From Endomychus coccineus (taxonomy: Eukaryota; Arthropoda; Insecta; Coleoptera; Endomychidae): DNA of 64,000 bases. Every line of letters begins with the position of its first letter. Position 1 is the stretch's first letter. The translations under genes were made by a program, and so were the position numbers. The stretch covers positions 176,235,411 through 176,299,410 of the forward strand of contig OY294068.1 in the NCBI GenBank assembly GCA_958510875.1, read 5' to 3'. Positions 33,376-45,600 of the stretch are shown here, piece by piece. Below the pieces are notes generated by a model that saw only the letters and a list, made by a program, of their open reading frames with translations, made no database searches and had not been told where the DNA came from.

Positions 33376-35679
33376 GTAGAGTAAGTTTTTCATCAGTACA
33401 ATGAATTTCACGCTTCATAAGCACTACAAAGCTTCTAAAATTAATATACGACTTGCAGTTGTTGTTCATTTTTATTTCAGTAATTTATTCAAATATTTAT
33501 GAGATACGTACCTTAAAAAGTTGCAGTCTTTTGACCGTTTCCGGTCATAAATTTCGAAGCTGTGTTGCCCTCTAACGGCTGCGTGCTAAACGACATTCTC
33601 TGTAATTAATTCTGCATTTAGGTCCTGTGTCATGTGCAGCGGTGCTTTCTCTCTACTAATGGTTTAACCCGCTGAACGAAGGGGATTCTGCCCGAATTAC
33701 ATAATCTTTACGACCACTTTTATCCTTCTATTAAGCCTGGGATTTTATTGATTATTAACAAAGTAGCATCATCGCTCGTGCTACATGTGACCTTTTCAGT
33801 TTCTGTTGATGATTTTGGTTGAAGTTACCTATGCTTCGATGTAGCTTTGCTTTCCGGTTCCTCTAACCTAGTAATGGAAATTATATAAGATTACCGGGTA
33901 GGGCTATCAAAATTAGAGAATTGAAAAAAAAATCAATAGATCATTTCGTGAAATTACAATTTTGAACAAATGAAAGTTATCATAACATTTTATTTCAATA
34001 ACAAGCAGTGAGAAATATTTGAATGTGAGATTATTTCCAGGTTAATAATTAGGTACTACTGTGTAAGGGTTCAAAGTATGAATATGATATTTCCAGTATT
34101 GAGGAATCTGCAAACATAGTTGTATTATTGATTTGGTATTAGTAGTCAATGAATTTATTCCAAAATACATAATCCACATACTATAAATAATATCTACACT
34201 CACATGAGATTGGCATCCGATAAGGAGATTGTGATAATAAATTTATCGGAAATACAATTTTATTACAACAACTTGGTTTAAGTCGAAAACTTTCCAAAAT
34301 ATTCTATAACGCGAGAATTCATACCAACAACCTCAAAATATCACGAGTACTTAGTTTATGTTGTCTTGTGAGGAATATATTACTCTACAGTCTCCTCCAA
34401 AAAGTTGTTACCATATGGATAAAACTTTTATTATTAATTTATTTTCAAACTGTTTTTTTTTTGTTTTCAAAAGAATAAAAAATGGCATACTTGGGCGTGG
34501 TCACGTAACTTCCGCTACCTGTTACTTCATGTCAATCCATTATATTACAATAGAACAGTACACATTAATTGAAATAATATTATATTCATTCCACACACTG
34601 CAAGCAAAAACATTTTTAGTGATAAGAACATTTTAGTACTACAAATTTTTGCACAAGAAAACTGTTATTTCAGATATGAACGAAGCAGCCTGCGAAGCTG
34701 CAGGAACGAACTAAGGATATGGGAGCAGCTTTGCATATATTGAAAAAAAATCACAACTTCTAAATGCAGAGGTATAATAAGCGCAAAGATTCAGTCACTG
34801 CAGGAATACTATCCATCCATTTTTATTGTTGGATCTTCACACTGTTCAAATTCTATCGCATGTAATAATCTTTTGAAAATGTCTGCCCCATCTCCTTAAC
34901 TGTTATATCCTATTCCGTACGTTGAAATATTAGTTGTAGCGAAAATACTAAAAGAAGTCAATCAGACAGACTAGGCAAGCAACAAAAGAATGATCCACCT
35001 TTCAGAAAAGTCGGAGAAGATTGAGTTCGATACGTTGAAAAATGGAAACCAAAAGAAACATTACCAGATGGATTGTTTTATCTGCAAAAAATCGCAAACA
35101 TATTGTAGTCGTTATATAAAGCTAGATAAGTTAGAGATATTGATTACAAGCCTCACTGAACATATATGATTTGACATTAAGCCGTAGTCTGTATTTCTGA
35201 AGATCTTACACTCATTCAGTTCCATTTCTTTCACAATATCGAGAGTATTTTCTACGATAAAGCAGCTATTATTTCCGTCTTCAAATTTCTACAGGGAATA
35301 AAATATCTTCGATTGTGCTCAGTGACCGTCATCCATACATGATAAACAGAGAATGTTTTCTCAATTATTTTTATCTCAAATTTCGGTCAGTTCTTTCATT
35401 GAGGCTGATGAGAATTATATACTTGTGGAATTATGACTTATTAAAACTATGTATGAGGTATGAGGCCTGGTCGATATATAATAGAAAAGCATATTTTGAA
35501 TGATTCATGTACATTTTGCAACAAAGACTCCTTTCAGCTGGATTGACTTCGTTCAATTTCTCTTCAACTTTTTCAAGCCAAATAATAGTAATATTTCGGA
35601 GGAACCATTTTGCTGATATCTTTCACATGTCCCTTGTTTCGTTGAAAATTGAAGTCACTGAGCTACCTATATGCTAGTA
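33376..35679. other. No gene recognised
   Basis: Mostly AT-rich. A GC-richer patch at 33530-33700 has a hairpin TGACCG-TTTC-CGGTCA (about 33535-33550) and a CTCF-like motif at 33566-33578. The 92-codon ORF at 34358-34636 has no recognised domain. Confidence 0.4.
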
Positions 35680-35689
35680 CTGTGGTTTC

Positions 35690-35990
35690 AAAAAGTTCGC
35701 GCACATTGACTCATCGATCACTTAAGATCATATCTCAGTTTGGTCGATCATTTTTGGAGTAGTCACTTTAAGTGGTCGTCTCGAACGATGTTGATCATTA
35801 GATTTCGGAATCTAGAACCATGTTTAAGCTCATTCCCTCAATTGTTAACAGTGTTTAACGTTGGTGACGATGTTCTATGAACAACATCCAGCTCGACATC
35901 GATTTCCTTAGGTGCTTTGCCTTCTAATTTAAAGTATTTGATCATTGCCCGAAATATGATTTTACATATTGTTCAATATTTACAAAAGTT
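35690..35990 (-). pseudogene. mariner-type transposase N-terminal relic
   Basis: Minus-strand reading MIKYFKLEGKAPKEIDVELD, followed by VVHRTSSPTLNTV, GNELKHGSRF and MINIVRDDHLKVT, resembles the N-terminal helix-turn-helix of mariner transposases (AVIKYLxLKGxxPKEIHxEL, TVKxWxxEFKRGR, HDIVLxDRRxKV). Frameshifts and stops are present and the DDD catalytic part is missing. Old, truncated copy. Confidence 0.55.
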
Positions 35991-36270
35991 TCTCAGTTTT
36001 AATCGATTGCAAAAATGAAACGACGCTGTGGATATGGCCGAAAATTTGATAGCAGCCTATTGCCAGATGAGATCTCGATACTACTACGATTTATTGATCA
36101 ACCCTCGTACATACCGGATATCAATGGGATCTGTATTCGATGAAAACGTAGCGAATGGTAGTATAAGTTTAATTGGTTAAGTGTTAATAAATTATATCAA
36201 TATGACGTATTATAAGACCAAATAAAACATTTTTTGCGAACCATCAATAGACAATACTTATAATCTTACA

Positions 36271-37400
36271 TTTTTTTTAGCGAATTCGAGCCATGGTCGT
36301 TTTCCGTTGCGGTTTTATTAAAAACTCTTATACTTATTATTTGTGTTCATTTCTTCTCAATTGCCCATTTTGGGCATTAAGTACAAGGGCCGTTCTTAGC
36401 TTCTTGTACTTTGGCTCCAACAGCGGGTTATATACCGCTGCGCCTCTGATTGTGGGGTTTCTATGCGTTTCCATCTCTTGGTATGTGTTTGTCACCTGTT
36501 TCCGAATTATTTCTTCAATTTTAGGTATTCCTGTATCACAATGGAGCAGGTAGTTTGTTACGTAATATGGTGCATCTAGACGGGATCTGATTATCTTCTT
36601 CTGTATTATTTGCAAATTCTTTAGTAGCGCGGGTGATGCTTGTAACCATTTCGGCGGTGTATGTTAATGTCGGTCTTAGTTTGCTTTTCCTGTTGAGTAG
36701 CGGATATAGGTGCCCCCTTATCTGATTTGTTTTTTTATGTTCCTTAGGAGGGTAATGAAAGTTAGGTTCCTGTCTATTGTTACTCCCAAGTATTTCACTT
36801 CTTTCACCCAAGGTATCTTTTTCTTGTTTATGTCAATTTCTGTCGTCGGTTTGCGTTTAAAGTCTCTCGTTGAGAACATCATCGCTTGGCTTTTTGTGGC
36901 GTTCACTTCTATTCGCCATTTGTTGAACCACTCTTCGAGGTCGGCGATGTATCTATAAAACCTTGCTTGTACGAACTTTATTTGAATGTGTTGGCATAAG
37001 ACGCCTATGTCATCTGCATATTGCGCCAAGTGTACTCCTGTTGTCTTAGGTATACAAGTTATAGAGTACCGGTCCGAAGAGCGGCCCTTGTGGTACACCC
37101 GCCTTTGCTGGTCTTTAGTCCTACGTGATATCGTTCACCTTCGTTTTGGATCTGTGCCCCGTGAGGTACGAATCTATAAGCTTCAGGTAGGCTATTGGTA
37201 GGTTGTATCTGTGCATGTCAATAGACACTATAGTCTGAATAAATAATTTCAGGGATCCGTAAGCCAATAGGAATATAGCATTGTTATAGATTGTACATAC
37301 TTCAACATTTTTGATGAGTGTTCCGAAGTCTGAACACTTGTTTTGATCATTATTATCATTTAGAAAACTTCTGGTTTGGTAGAGGCGCGACTGAATCATT
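36271..37400 (-). pseudogene. Jockey-clade LINE reverse transcriptase, 5' truncated
   Basis: Minus-strand fragment that reads, with several frameshifts, IYKL-type block SIDMHRYNLPIAYLKLIDSY (about 37210-37150), HLAQYADDIGVL (catalytic YADD, about 37030), LEEWFNKWRIEVNATKSQAM (about 36940), VKEVKYLGVTIDRNLTF (about 36810), then RGHLYPLLNRKSKLRP and a C-terminal tail ending TALVLNAQNGQLRRNEHK at 36337. This is the Jockey-clade pattern without RNase H. A T-run at 36271-36278 is the poly(A) tail on the other strand and marks the 3' end of the insertion. Inactive. Confidence 0.8.
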
Positions 37401-37800
37401 CAAACCTATTTTCTATACTGTCTTACATATATAATTGAATGACTTATACCTTAGAGCTTTACGATGTTTTTCTAACATCTAACTAAATTCCAAAAATTCA
37501 ACTCATAGTACAATTATGAAGTCTTGTTGTTTGTACTGATTACGAATTATCCTGCAATATAATATTCAGTGCAAATCAATCTCACCGAGATCTCACCAAT
37601 ATTTTTCCCATACATGAAAGAATTCTGTTAACCTGAGTATTTGTATCGGTTGAACAACTTAGTTCATTCACAATTATTCACAAATAATTGGACGCCATCA
37701 AGCGGAGTAGATTCAATTTGAAAAATTATGTTGTGATCGTTGTCTAAAGCTGAAAAAGCTGATTAGAAGTCATTAAGTTGAATCTCTAATTCTCCAACTA

Positions 37801-38790
37801 GTAGACGAGTCAAATAGGTATTAAAACAGGCCGACTTACGAAAATCGAACGATATGGACCGATTTTGATGAAACAAAGTGCATTCGATTCGGGATGACGT
37901 CTAGAAAAAAGCTTACCGGTTAGTTTTTTTGCAAATTTGTTATTATGTTTTTAACCGAAAAACACTTTTAATAATTCGCAGCGTGAATGCTTTATTAAAG
38001 CAATGTTTTATTTATTGAACAATATGTATTTGAATTATTAAAAAAATGTTTCTGATAATATTCACTGAAACACAGAACAAAAAAATTCTCACATAAAACG
38101 AATTAGAAATCTGAACAAAAGCAGCATCCAACAGTGAGTGACACGTGGTGATCATTTATTGTGTATATACATTACAATAGTAGCGTGGTTCACGTATACG
38201 TTGCCGCGTCTTTATTTTGGGGGGTTGGGAGGGAGGACCGGTTTAGATAAACAGCTGCTCTATGAAGCGGTGAATGCCATACAGATCTTATTATATGATA
38301 GATGCTGTGTTATAGTATAGTGTAGACTCCATAGTTTAAGAAAAATACCTAGCTGCTACTCCTGCCCGGTTTTTTTTTTTATGGACGTATATGTCCATAG
38401 TATATGTAAAAGATGCTGTGTGGAATATAAAAAGACTGAGTAGAAAGAAATTTTAGGATGAGCGGGAATTTATTTCAAATTAAAATATTAAAAAATTAAA
38501 ATTCGATTTTGTTTTTGATTTAATTTAGTAACGACCCCCTTTTAACAAATTTTTAAATATTTAACATAAAAAACAACATCCACAACCCCTAACTGAGGAT
38601 TTCTGGTTAGTTTTGATGAAATTTTGGAAATTGGTCAATTTTTCGGTTAAAAAGACAATAACAAATTTGCACAAAAAACTAACCGGTAAGCTTTTTTCTA
38701 GACGTCATCCCGAATCGAATGCACTTTGTTTCATCAAAATCGGTCCATATCGTTCGATTTTCGTAATGAAATACCTATTTCACTCGACTG
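37801..38790. mobile_element. 990-bp DNA transposon with about 165-bp inverted repeats
   Basis: The first 165 bases and the last 165 bases are near-perfect reverse complements; shared blocks include CGAAAATCGAACGATATGG, TGATGAAACAAAGTGCATTC and AAAAAAGCTTACCGGTTAG. The element is flanked by TA (37799-37800 and 38791-38792), as for Tc1/mariner-type insertion, and the right terminus reads CAGTCGAGTG outward. The interior has no transposase; it holds a G-rich run at 38219-38236 and a short palindrome TATGGAC-GTATAT-GTCCATA at 38380-38399. Non-autonomous. Confidence 0.8.
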
Positions 38791-39385
38791 TAGATCATGA
38801 ATATTAAAATAATTTGAGAGAAGTATTAGTATAATACGAGTGACGTTGTTGAGAACAAATATTGGAGTTCAGAGGCTTTGGATTTTTGAATGATGCACAA
38901 TATTCACCGACAATTTCCAGATCACGTCTCATGTTTCCATCAAGGTATGAACAGATTGTGATTTCGTAGACTACGGAATTGCACGGAATACGACACACGG
39001 ACTCGTATGTCCAATATTTGATATTCTAATGTCAAATTGAGCCACACTGCGCACCGTATTGAATGCAATCGGCATGATACATCTGTTACCTCCGACACCA
39101 TAGTAATTTACATACGTAATCAGCAATAAAAGCAAAGTATAAAATGAAATACATTATCTGGTTTCGGATAGAACTTTTCTAAGATTACTGTGTTACGAAT
39201 TTCTATCTCAGTAGCTTGATATGGCGGAAACAAACAAAAATAAACACTACTTCGGTAGTCACGAGGTTTTCAGAAATCAGAAGTAGGTCATCCTTCATTC
39301 AGATGTTACTACAGTACAAAGTATCATTATATGCTTGAAAAGATCTTCTACATGCACTTCTCGGGACATTTGTTTCGAAATTCAT

Positions 39386-41255
39386 TTTTTTTTAAATTGG
39401 TTTGGCATTGACCAGGTCATTTGCCACGTAGTTTTGAGAAGGACGTTCGGGTTAGCTGAAGCAACATGAAATCAATTCCACAATTACCACCAGAATTGAG
39501 GAGAGGTAACAGACACACTTCTCGCCCTGGGACCGATCAGGGCATTTGGACAGATGGAAGGCCATGGAAACACATATATGAGAGAGGAAAGGATACGAGT
39601 CCTACAGATCCTACTTCGTCTAGACTTTATATTTTAATTTTCGATTTATGAAAGAATTTATAGAAAGTGCGATAAATTTCCACGGAGTTCTTAAGAAATA
39701 CGGAGGGTAACCATATGGGTTCCTCACAACCAAGGGATCTCAATTGTGTTATTAACCAATCGGAATTCACTCTGTTCATTTCACAGCCAAAAATTATATG
39801 ATACTCCCCGCAGTTACATTCGGGAGTTTCACATGATCCAATTTTGTGTAAATGTGCGGGAAAAAGAGCGTGGTTGAATTTTATCTTCGATATAATTGTG
39901 ATTTCGTTTTTGTTGAGTTAAAGCTGGCTGAACCAGGGTTTAGATGGTATTGACAGATGAAATTTACAGAAATTTGTACTATTCGTGGTGCTGTAGTTTC
40001 TCCAGCGAACGTTCCATTTATTTTGCAATTGTGTTTTGTATTGATGGTGAATATCCGACAGACAAATTGATGTAATGGAATCACTCTTCCCACTAAAGTT
40101 CTTGGCAGCACTATCGGCTGAAATATTGCCTTGATTTCCTGTATGCCCTTTGACCCAAATTAATCTTACGGGGATGGATCTCGTGTGAAAACCATGGAAT
40201 AACTCAAGAATGTTATAGATAAAAGGGTTTAAGAGATAATGGGAGAGAGTATTTCGAATTGTCAATAGGACCACTTGAGAATCTGTGAATATTGTGATTG
40301 ATTGTTCTATAGTATTCCTGTTGCACCACTCCAGGGCTTTATAGATTGCTAAAGCCTCAGCTGAGAAAATAGAGGAAAATTTTGGAAGATTGAAAGATTT
40401 CTGTATCTTTAAGGAGGGAAGGCTGGTAGAGAACGTTATCTAAACTGAAGTTAAACAAATATTCGCATTCGAAATTACGAATCTCTAGATCATGAAATTC
40501 TCCAACTGCAGCTGCCAAAAGAGGTGTAGATTTCCGTTCCCAATATGGATCTGTCAACGTTTTTGTATAAATATTATGCCAACTTTGGAAAAGCCCTGGA
40601 TTTTTAAGTTTGCAGTTTGTAATGTATTTTTGGGCTAGATATTTCCTGCGTAAATTTAAAGGTGGTTCTGCGGCTTCCACAAGAAGTGCCTCTGTAGGTG
40701 TAGACTTCAGAGCACCTAGCAAAATCCGAAGTGACTTGAATTGAACTTTATCCAGTTTAACCAAATGACAATTGCTAGCTGTACCATAAATCACTGATCC
40801 ATAATCCAAGATTGATCTAATGTATGATCTATAAAACAATAATCCTATAGATTGATCACAACCTTCAACCCTGTGAGATATGCATCTCAGAAAATTCAGA
40901 CCTTTTTCAACTCTATTTACAATATGTGTCACATGTTCGTTCCATAACAATTTCCTATCTAAAACAATACCAAGATATTTATATCCGTTGCGAACTGGGA
41001 TCTTAAAACCACTCAGAGGCAAAGACGACGGAGCAGAAATTTTGTGTTTCCTTGTGAAAAATACGACACCGCTCTTATTGGGCGATATGGTAAGTGTATT
41101 TTGGCAAGTCCAATTCCTTGATGCCTTTTTCGATTGTTTTGCAGAAGCAGTAAATAGCAAAATCATCTGCATATTGAATGATTCTTATTGCAGGAGAAAA
41201 ATTAAAATGAATTTCAAGAGTATAGATGTTGAAAATTAGGGGACTTAAGAACTAT
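39386..41255 (-). pseudogene. I-clade LINE: reverse transcriptase tail, RNase H, zinc finger
   Basis: 5'-truncated minus-strand LINE. It begins PLIFNIYTLEIHFNFSP (about 41245) with IIQYADDFAIYC (catalytic YADD, about 41185), then after a frameshift an open 271-codon stretch at 41172-40357 containing YKYLGIVLDRKLLWNEHV, LLFYRSYIRSILDYGSVIYG, and PPLNLRRKYLAQKYI. RNase H follows (40360-39950), readable at PVRLIWVKGHTGNQGNISAD. The C-terminus has a cysteine-histidine cluster CETPECNCGEYHIIFGC (about 39835-39785) and ends with HKSKIKI near 39650. A 3' UTR ends in a T-run (poly(A) on the minus strand) at 39386-39394. The domain order is that of the I clade. Catalytic N-terminal half is absent, so it is dead on arrival. 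Confidence 0.82.
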
Positions 41256-41463
41256 TATGTTTGATTCGACATTCATACTGGCATTCTTATTAGTTAGTAG
41301 AAAATGGATCATAATTGCTTAATCTCCGAGTCATGTCAAACTGATTTGAATTTTCTTACAATCAACATATGCATCGTCCTCAATTCTTATTAGTTTTACG
41401 ATTCATTTCTCGATTCAATTAGATAAAAGTATATAGTATCGCAAGGTAATTAAATCCTAGAAT

Positions 41464-41909
41464 ATATATCTAAAATTTCCAAATAGCTGAGGAGGAAGTT
41501 TTGAAAAATGAGAATTGAATAAAGGAAGTTATCAATTCAACTGAGGTATTTCGATTCCTCTTCTAACCATTAAAATGGTAATACCACATTTATGATGATG
41601 TTTGACAACCAAATGATGATTTTTACAATTTGAAAATCCACAAAGGTGATTCTCCAGATCGACCAGTAACAATGCAGCTAATAGTATAATATCTAAAATT
41701 TCCAAATAGCTGAGGAGGAAGTTTTGAAAAATGAGAATTGAATAAAGGAAGTTATCAATTCAACTGAGGTATTTCGATTCCTCTTCTAACCATTAAAATG
41801 GTAATACCACATTTATGATGATGTTTGACAACCAAATGATGATTTTTACAATTTGAAAATCCACAAAAGTGATTCTCCAGATCGACCAGTAACAATGCAG
41901 CTAATAGTA
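41464..41909. repeat. 223-bp tandem duplication, nearly identical
   Basis: Bases 41464-41686 and 41687-41909 repeat the same sequence; TCTAAAATTTCC starts at 41469 and 41692. Only about one internal base differs (G at 41645 against A in the second copy) besides the first few bases at the junction. There is no ORF. Such identity implies a recent duplication, or an assembly artefact. Confidence 0.9.
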
Positions 41910-42829
41910 CCGGACAGTTGCCCTCTCAGGCTCATCCGCGTAGCGAGGAAGCTACAGTAATACTGGTCTACATCTTTGGCCAGATATGAATACCCCGTGT
42001 TGTGGAACCAGTGTATCTAACGCCATCTACCCAAAGGTATACCAGGGTAACTGAGAGATCTATATAAACTTAATTACCTTGGTGGATAATATCTAACAAG
42101 CAATTTGTATTGTGTTTATTACTTTATTTGATGTTTACCAAGAGTTTCAATCAGGATATAGCTATTCTGCAATGAAAGAGATTCGCCAAGATTTTCGAAG
42201 AAAAGAACAAAGAAACCGGCTAAAGAATACAGTGACGGAAACTCAGTAGGATGAATTCAATACAAAGCAGTAGAAAAAATGTAATTACGAAAGTTTCCAT
42301 TGAATAGAGTATTCATAGATGCTTGATGATGTGACGTTAATCAACCTTTCGGATGCGTATCGCATAGTGTTTCTAAAAACATCATTCAAATGATCTACTT
42401 AAAAGATTCAATTATTCCGTGAAAACTTTCTGTATTTTATCGCAAATTTCGTAATGTTACGTTTTCTAACCAGGTAATATATTTGTTTCAGGTTTCGGGG
42501 AACTTTTCGACACGTACAAATAGGAGTACTCAATGACTGCGTAGAGATTCGTTCTCTCCTTATAATCTAAGGTAAGAATCAATATTTATCTGAACACAGC
42601 AAACGAATGTTTCCATGAAATATCATCTCGCTTCAATCTTTTGATATTTCTCAAACTTGATGATGATTATAACTCACACTTATCGAACTATTTTCTCGAA
42701 AATTCAGTTCCGAATAGTTCTCGAAGACATTCAAAATGACCAATGAATATTTCGGTTCAACCTCGAAATTTCAGGTTGAATTCAGTTATGCTATACATAG
42801 AAATTGGTTGATAAAAAATTATTAGAACA
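41910..42829. other. No gene recognised
   Basis: GC-richer sequence at 41910-42070 then AT-rich; no motif that I can assign. Confidence 0.35.
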
Positions 42830-43040
42830 TACAGCATCGATGCCAGGCACTACCAACGCAATGGATATTTGGGGCACATTGGCTTAGTCAACGATGGGCA
42901 TGTAGATTCTGCAGAAACGCCGAAGAAACACTAATACATGTGCTCAATTACTGCCAGCTATACCACTACCCTCTACACTACAAGGCCATAATGCTTGATC
43001 GTAACGTCACCATTCAAAGGCTAATTTGCAACTGGTTACC
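42830..43040 (+). pseudogene. LINE C-terminal zinc-finger remnant
   Basis: From about 42870 a clean frame reads GHWLSQRWACRFCRNAEETL, then IHVLNYCQLYHYPLHYKAIM and LDRNVTIQRL. The C-x2-C-x8-H-x4-C spacing of CRFCRNAEETLIHVLNYC is the cysteine-histidine cluster seen after RNase H or reverse transcriptase in many LINE ORF2 proteins, where it is followed by an RH-rich helix. Nothing recognisable lies upstream, so it is an isolated fragment. Confidence 0.55.
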
Positions 43041-45110
43041 TGTACGTTATAATGCGAAATACTGCAATACGCACAGTAAAACTGAATAACTTTTCTGGAG
43101 TTCGGAATAATCACCGAAGCATCTGGTAAACAGATCTGTGATAGCGACAACAAAGAATTCGCAAAATACCGTTTGCACTACATCGCAATTTTACTGAATT
43201 TTTCTAATGCGAAAAAAGTAATACTGAAATATTTTCTATTTTAATGTCAAAAATGTTATTATCGTAGATCGAATTTAGCACCGGAATCGCGGTCCCGAAA
43301 ACCCTCGAGAGACGAATTGGGTTGCATTTCAGAGCATATTAAAAATCAATCCATGGAGATAACCTAGGTCATCAGGGTATCCTGAGCACCAGGTGACTAT
43401 TGAGTATTATGATTTTGAACCGTATGCTCAAGAGAACCTCCATAACAGGTTTCATTCTTTTGCAGAAGGTATTTCTGCTAATTCCCTGGAGATGATGCAT
43501 TTTCATCTGTAGAAATGCTAAAATGCACATTAGAAGAAAGAAAATGGTAAAATTTTTTTAAATGACTTCCGAAATCGATTAAAAAAAAATTATCAAAATC
43601 GGTTGATCCGATTATTTTTTCGACCTTTTCTGCTTTATTTCTTCGCCTATTTAGTCAATTTAACATGCCCCAATGAGACTTGTCTCAATGTGGTTCACGC
43701 AACACTGTCTCATTGTGGCCCTGATTCACCTTGTGATGATTTTAGTTCCAAGTTCTGATACATGCGAATAATTCTATAACCTGACTTGAAATAGTGTTGG
43801 CTAAATTTGTATGATCCTTCAATAATAATAAAATGCAACTACATACTTTCATAAGTACCGGAGATATGGCACACAAATTCAGCTCTGCCAAAACAGAGGC
43901 GTGCTGAGGCGCTGTAACTTTGTTGATAGTTGCACCTCGACCTAACTTGAGTATAAACGATGATTGAAGAACCCGCACAATTCGAATTTATTTTGTTTCA
44001 ATGTGCTCCGCGTCTCATTATGAAACATTTTGGCATCATGATATATGAATCTCTACCATTTTTATGTGTATTTTCACGATCAATATCCATACACATTGTT
44101 TGAAATTCGGATTTTTTCATTGATTCATATCATACCCTACGGTTCCATAAAATTAGAATTTGTTTCTCAATAAAATAATATGATCGTAATCTGTTCTACA
44201 GTACCTAACGCTTAGAATGCTATACGGTCAATAAATAATAGCAGATCAAACCGATTTGGAAGTTTATTGAATAAAAAAACTCCTTGATTATAGTCTTGCT
44301 TGTTTACAACATGTAATCAGCGTCATGCAATAAAGCTTTCTATTACAATTATTCTGATTATTTTCCGAACATGAAAGCGCTGACAAGCACATCAAGCTTG
44401 CCAGTTCTTCGTAATAAATCCTAGTTTTGATCGTTTGAATTTACGTGAGATATTCTGGATCAACGAATCAACCGATATAGCATTAATCATATAATATTGA
44501 TTTCAATTGTCTACAACTAGAAACAATAAACCGGAGTATGTATTGATATGAGGACTATCTTTAGCATGATATGAACAGTGATTAACATATTGCTCCGGAT
44601 TATCTTCATTTCTCTATATGGTTGATTAATTACTGCTGATTACGTATTCCGTCAAAACATATGCATGCGCTTTCATGAGAGTTATTATATTCTACTAAGT
44701 TCTGGGAATGTACGAACAAAATTAAAAACAATTTTTATGGTGAATAATCAAAAATTGGTTGGACTTCATCTATAATGAAAACTTGCAACTTGAATTTGTG
44801 GGATGAATTCTACTTGATGGGTTGCCATTGAGTATGACACATTTTGCGCAACAATGATGATTGAATGAGACAGAAAAAAAGTAATTTTGTCGATGGAGAA
44901 AACCAAATATGCAATGGAGACCCAAAAAAATGCTCATAAATATGAAAATCATTTAGTCAAAATATGCACCAAAATGTTGAAAATATATAAATAAAAAAAT
45001 ACCTAAAATACACAAATCTATTGATTTACTTAAAAATAAATGGACATTTTATTTTTTCTACATAGTGAACTTAACATTTATACGCATTTATTACTCAAAG
45101 CAGGTTGTCA
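43041..45110. other. No gene recognised
   Basis: AT-rich. Contains a perfect palindrome TGAGACTTGTCTCA-type hairpin at about 43674-43688, otherwise no supported feature. Minus-strand ORF at 43742-43978 has no known domain. Confidence 0.35.
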
Positions 45111-45600
45111 TTAGTTGTAAAAACAGTAAGCCACTGAATGTTTCTCGAGACTCTCAATCAAAACATTTCGTCTCCTGTCAGAATATAACAATTTATAAAT
45201 GGAACAACACCTTTCCTCATCAACCGATGTAATAGGGGCGTTTTTAAAATTGCCTAATATTTCATTATCCAAATCACTGGATTCAGTAAATTTTTTCTCT
45301 AAATTATTAGCCACTTGGCAAAGAAACCGAAATCAACAAGCTTTGTCCTCCATATTTTTAAATTTTTGAAATAATTTCCCACCATTTTGCCTGCGACATC
45401 TCGTAAAGCTGCTTCAAATTGTTTTACTAGTTCTACACTTCGGGTTAATGGCAAATTAGGTTTCTCCATTTGTGTTATTGTTTTAGAAACAAAGCTATAA
45501 CTGTTTTCATGAACAAAAATTGGGGATTGGGAAAAATCGTCAGAAAATTCTTTCAGTTGGCAGAAATTCTGGTAATAAAAAATGCACCTTCCAACCATGT
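45111..45600 (-). pseudogene. hAT-like transposase-derived C-terminal fragment
   Basis: Two minus-strand ORFs (45598-45299 and 45314-45111) join by a frameshift near 45305. They read ITQMEKPNLPLTRSVELVKQ, EAALRDVAGKMVGNYF, and at the end NFKNAPITSVDEERCCSIYK then LLYSDRRRNVLIESLEKH. The segment F-K-x-A-P-I-T-S-V-D-x-E-R is a hallmark of hAT-like, BED-finger-associated transposase genes that are abundant in aphids and other insects. It corresponds to the C-terminal dimerisation region; catalytic residues upstream are not present in the window. Broken and truncated. Confidence 0.62.
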
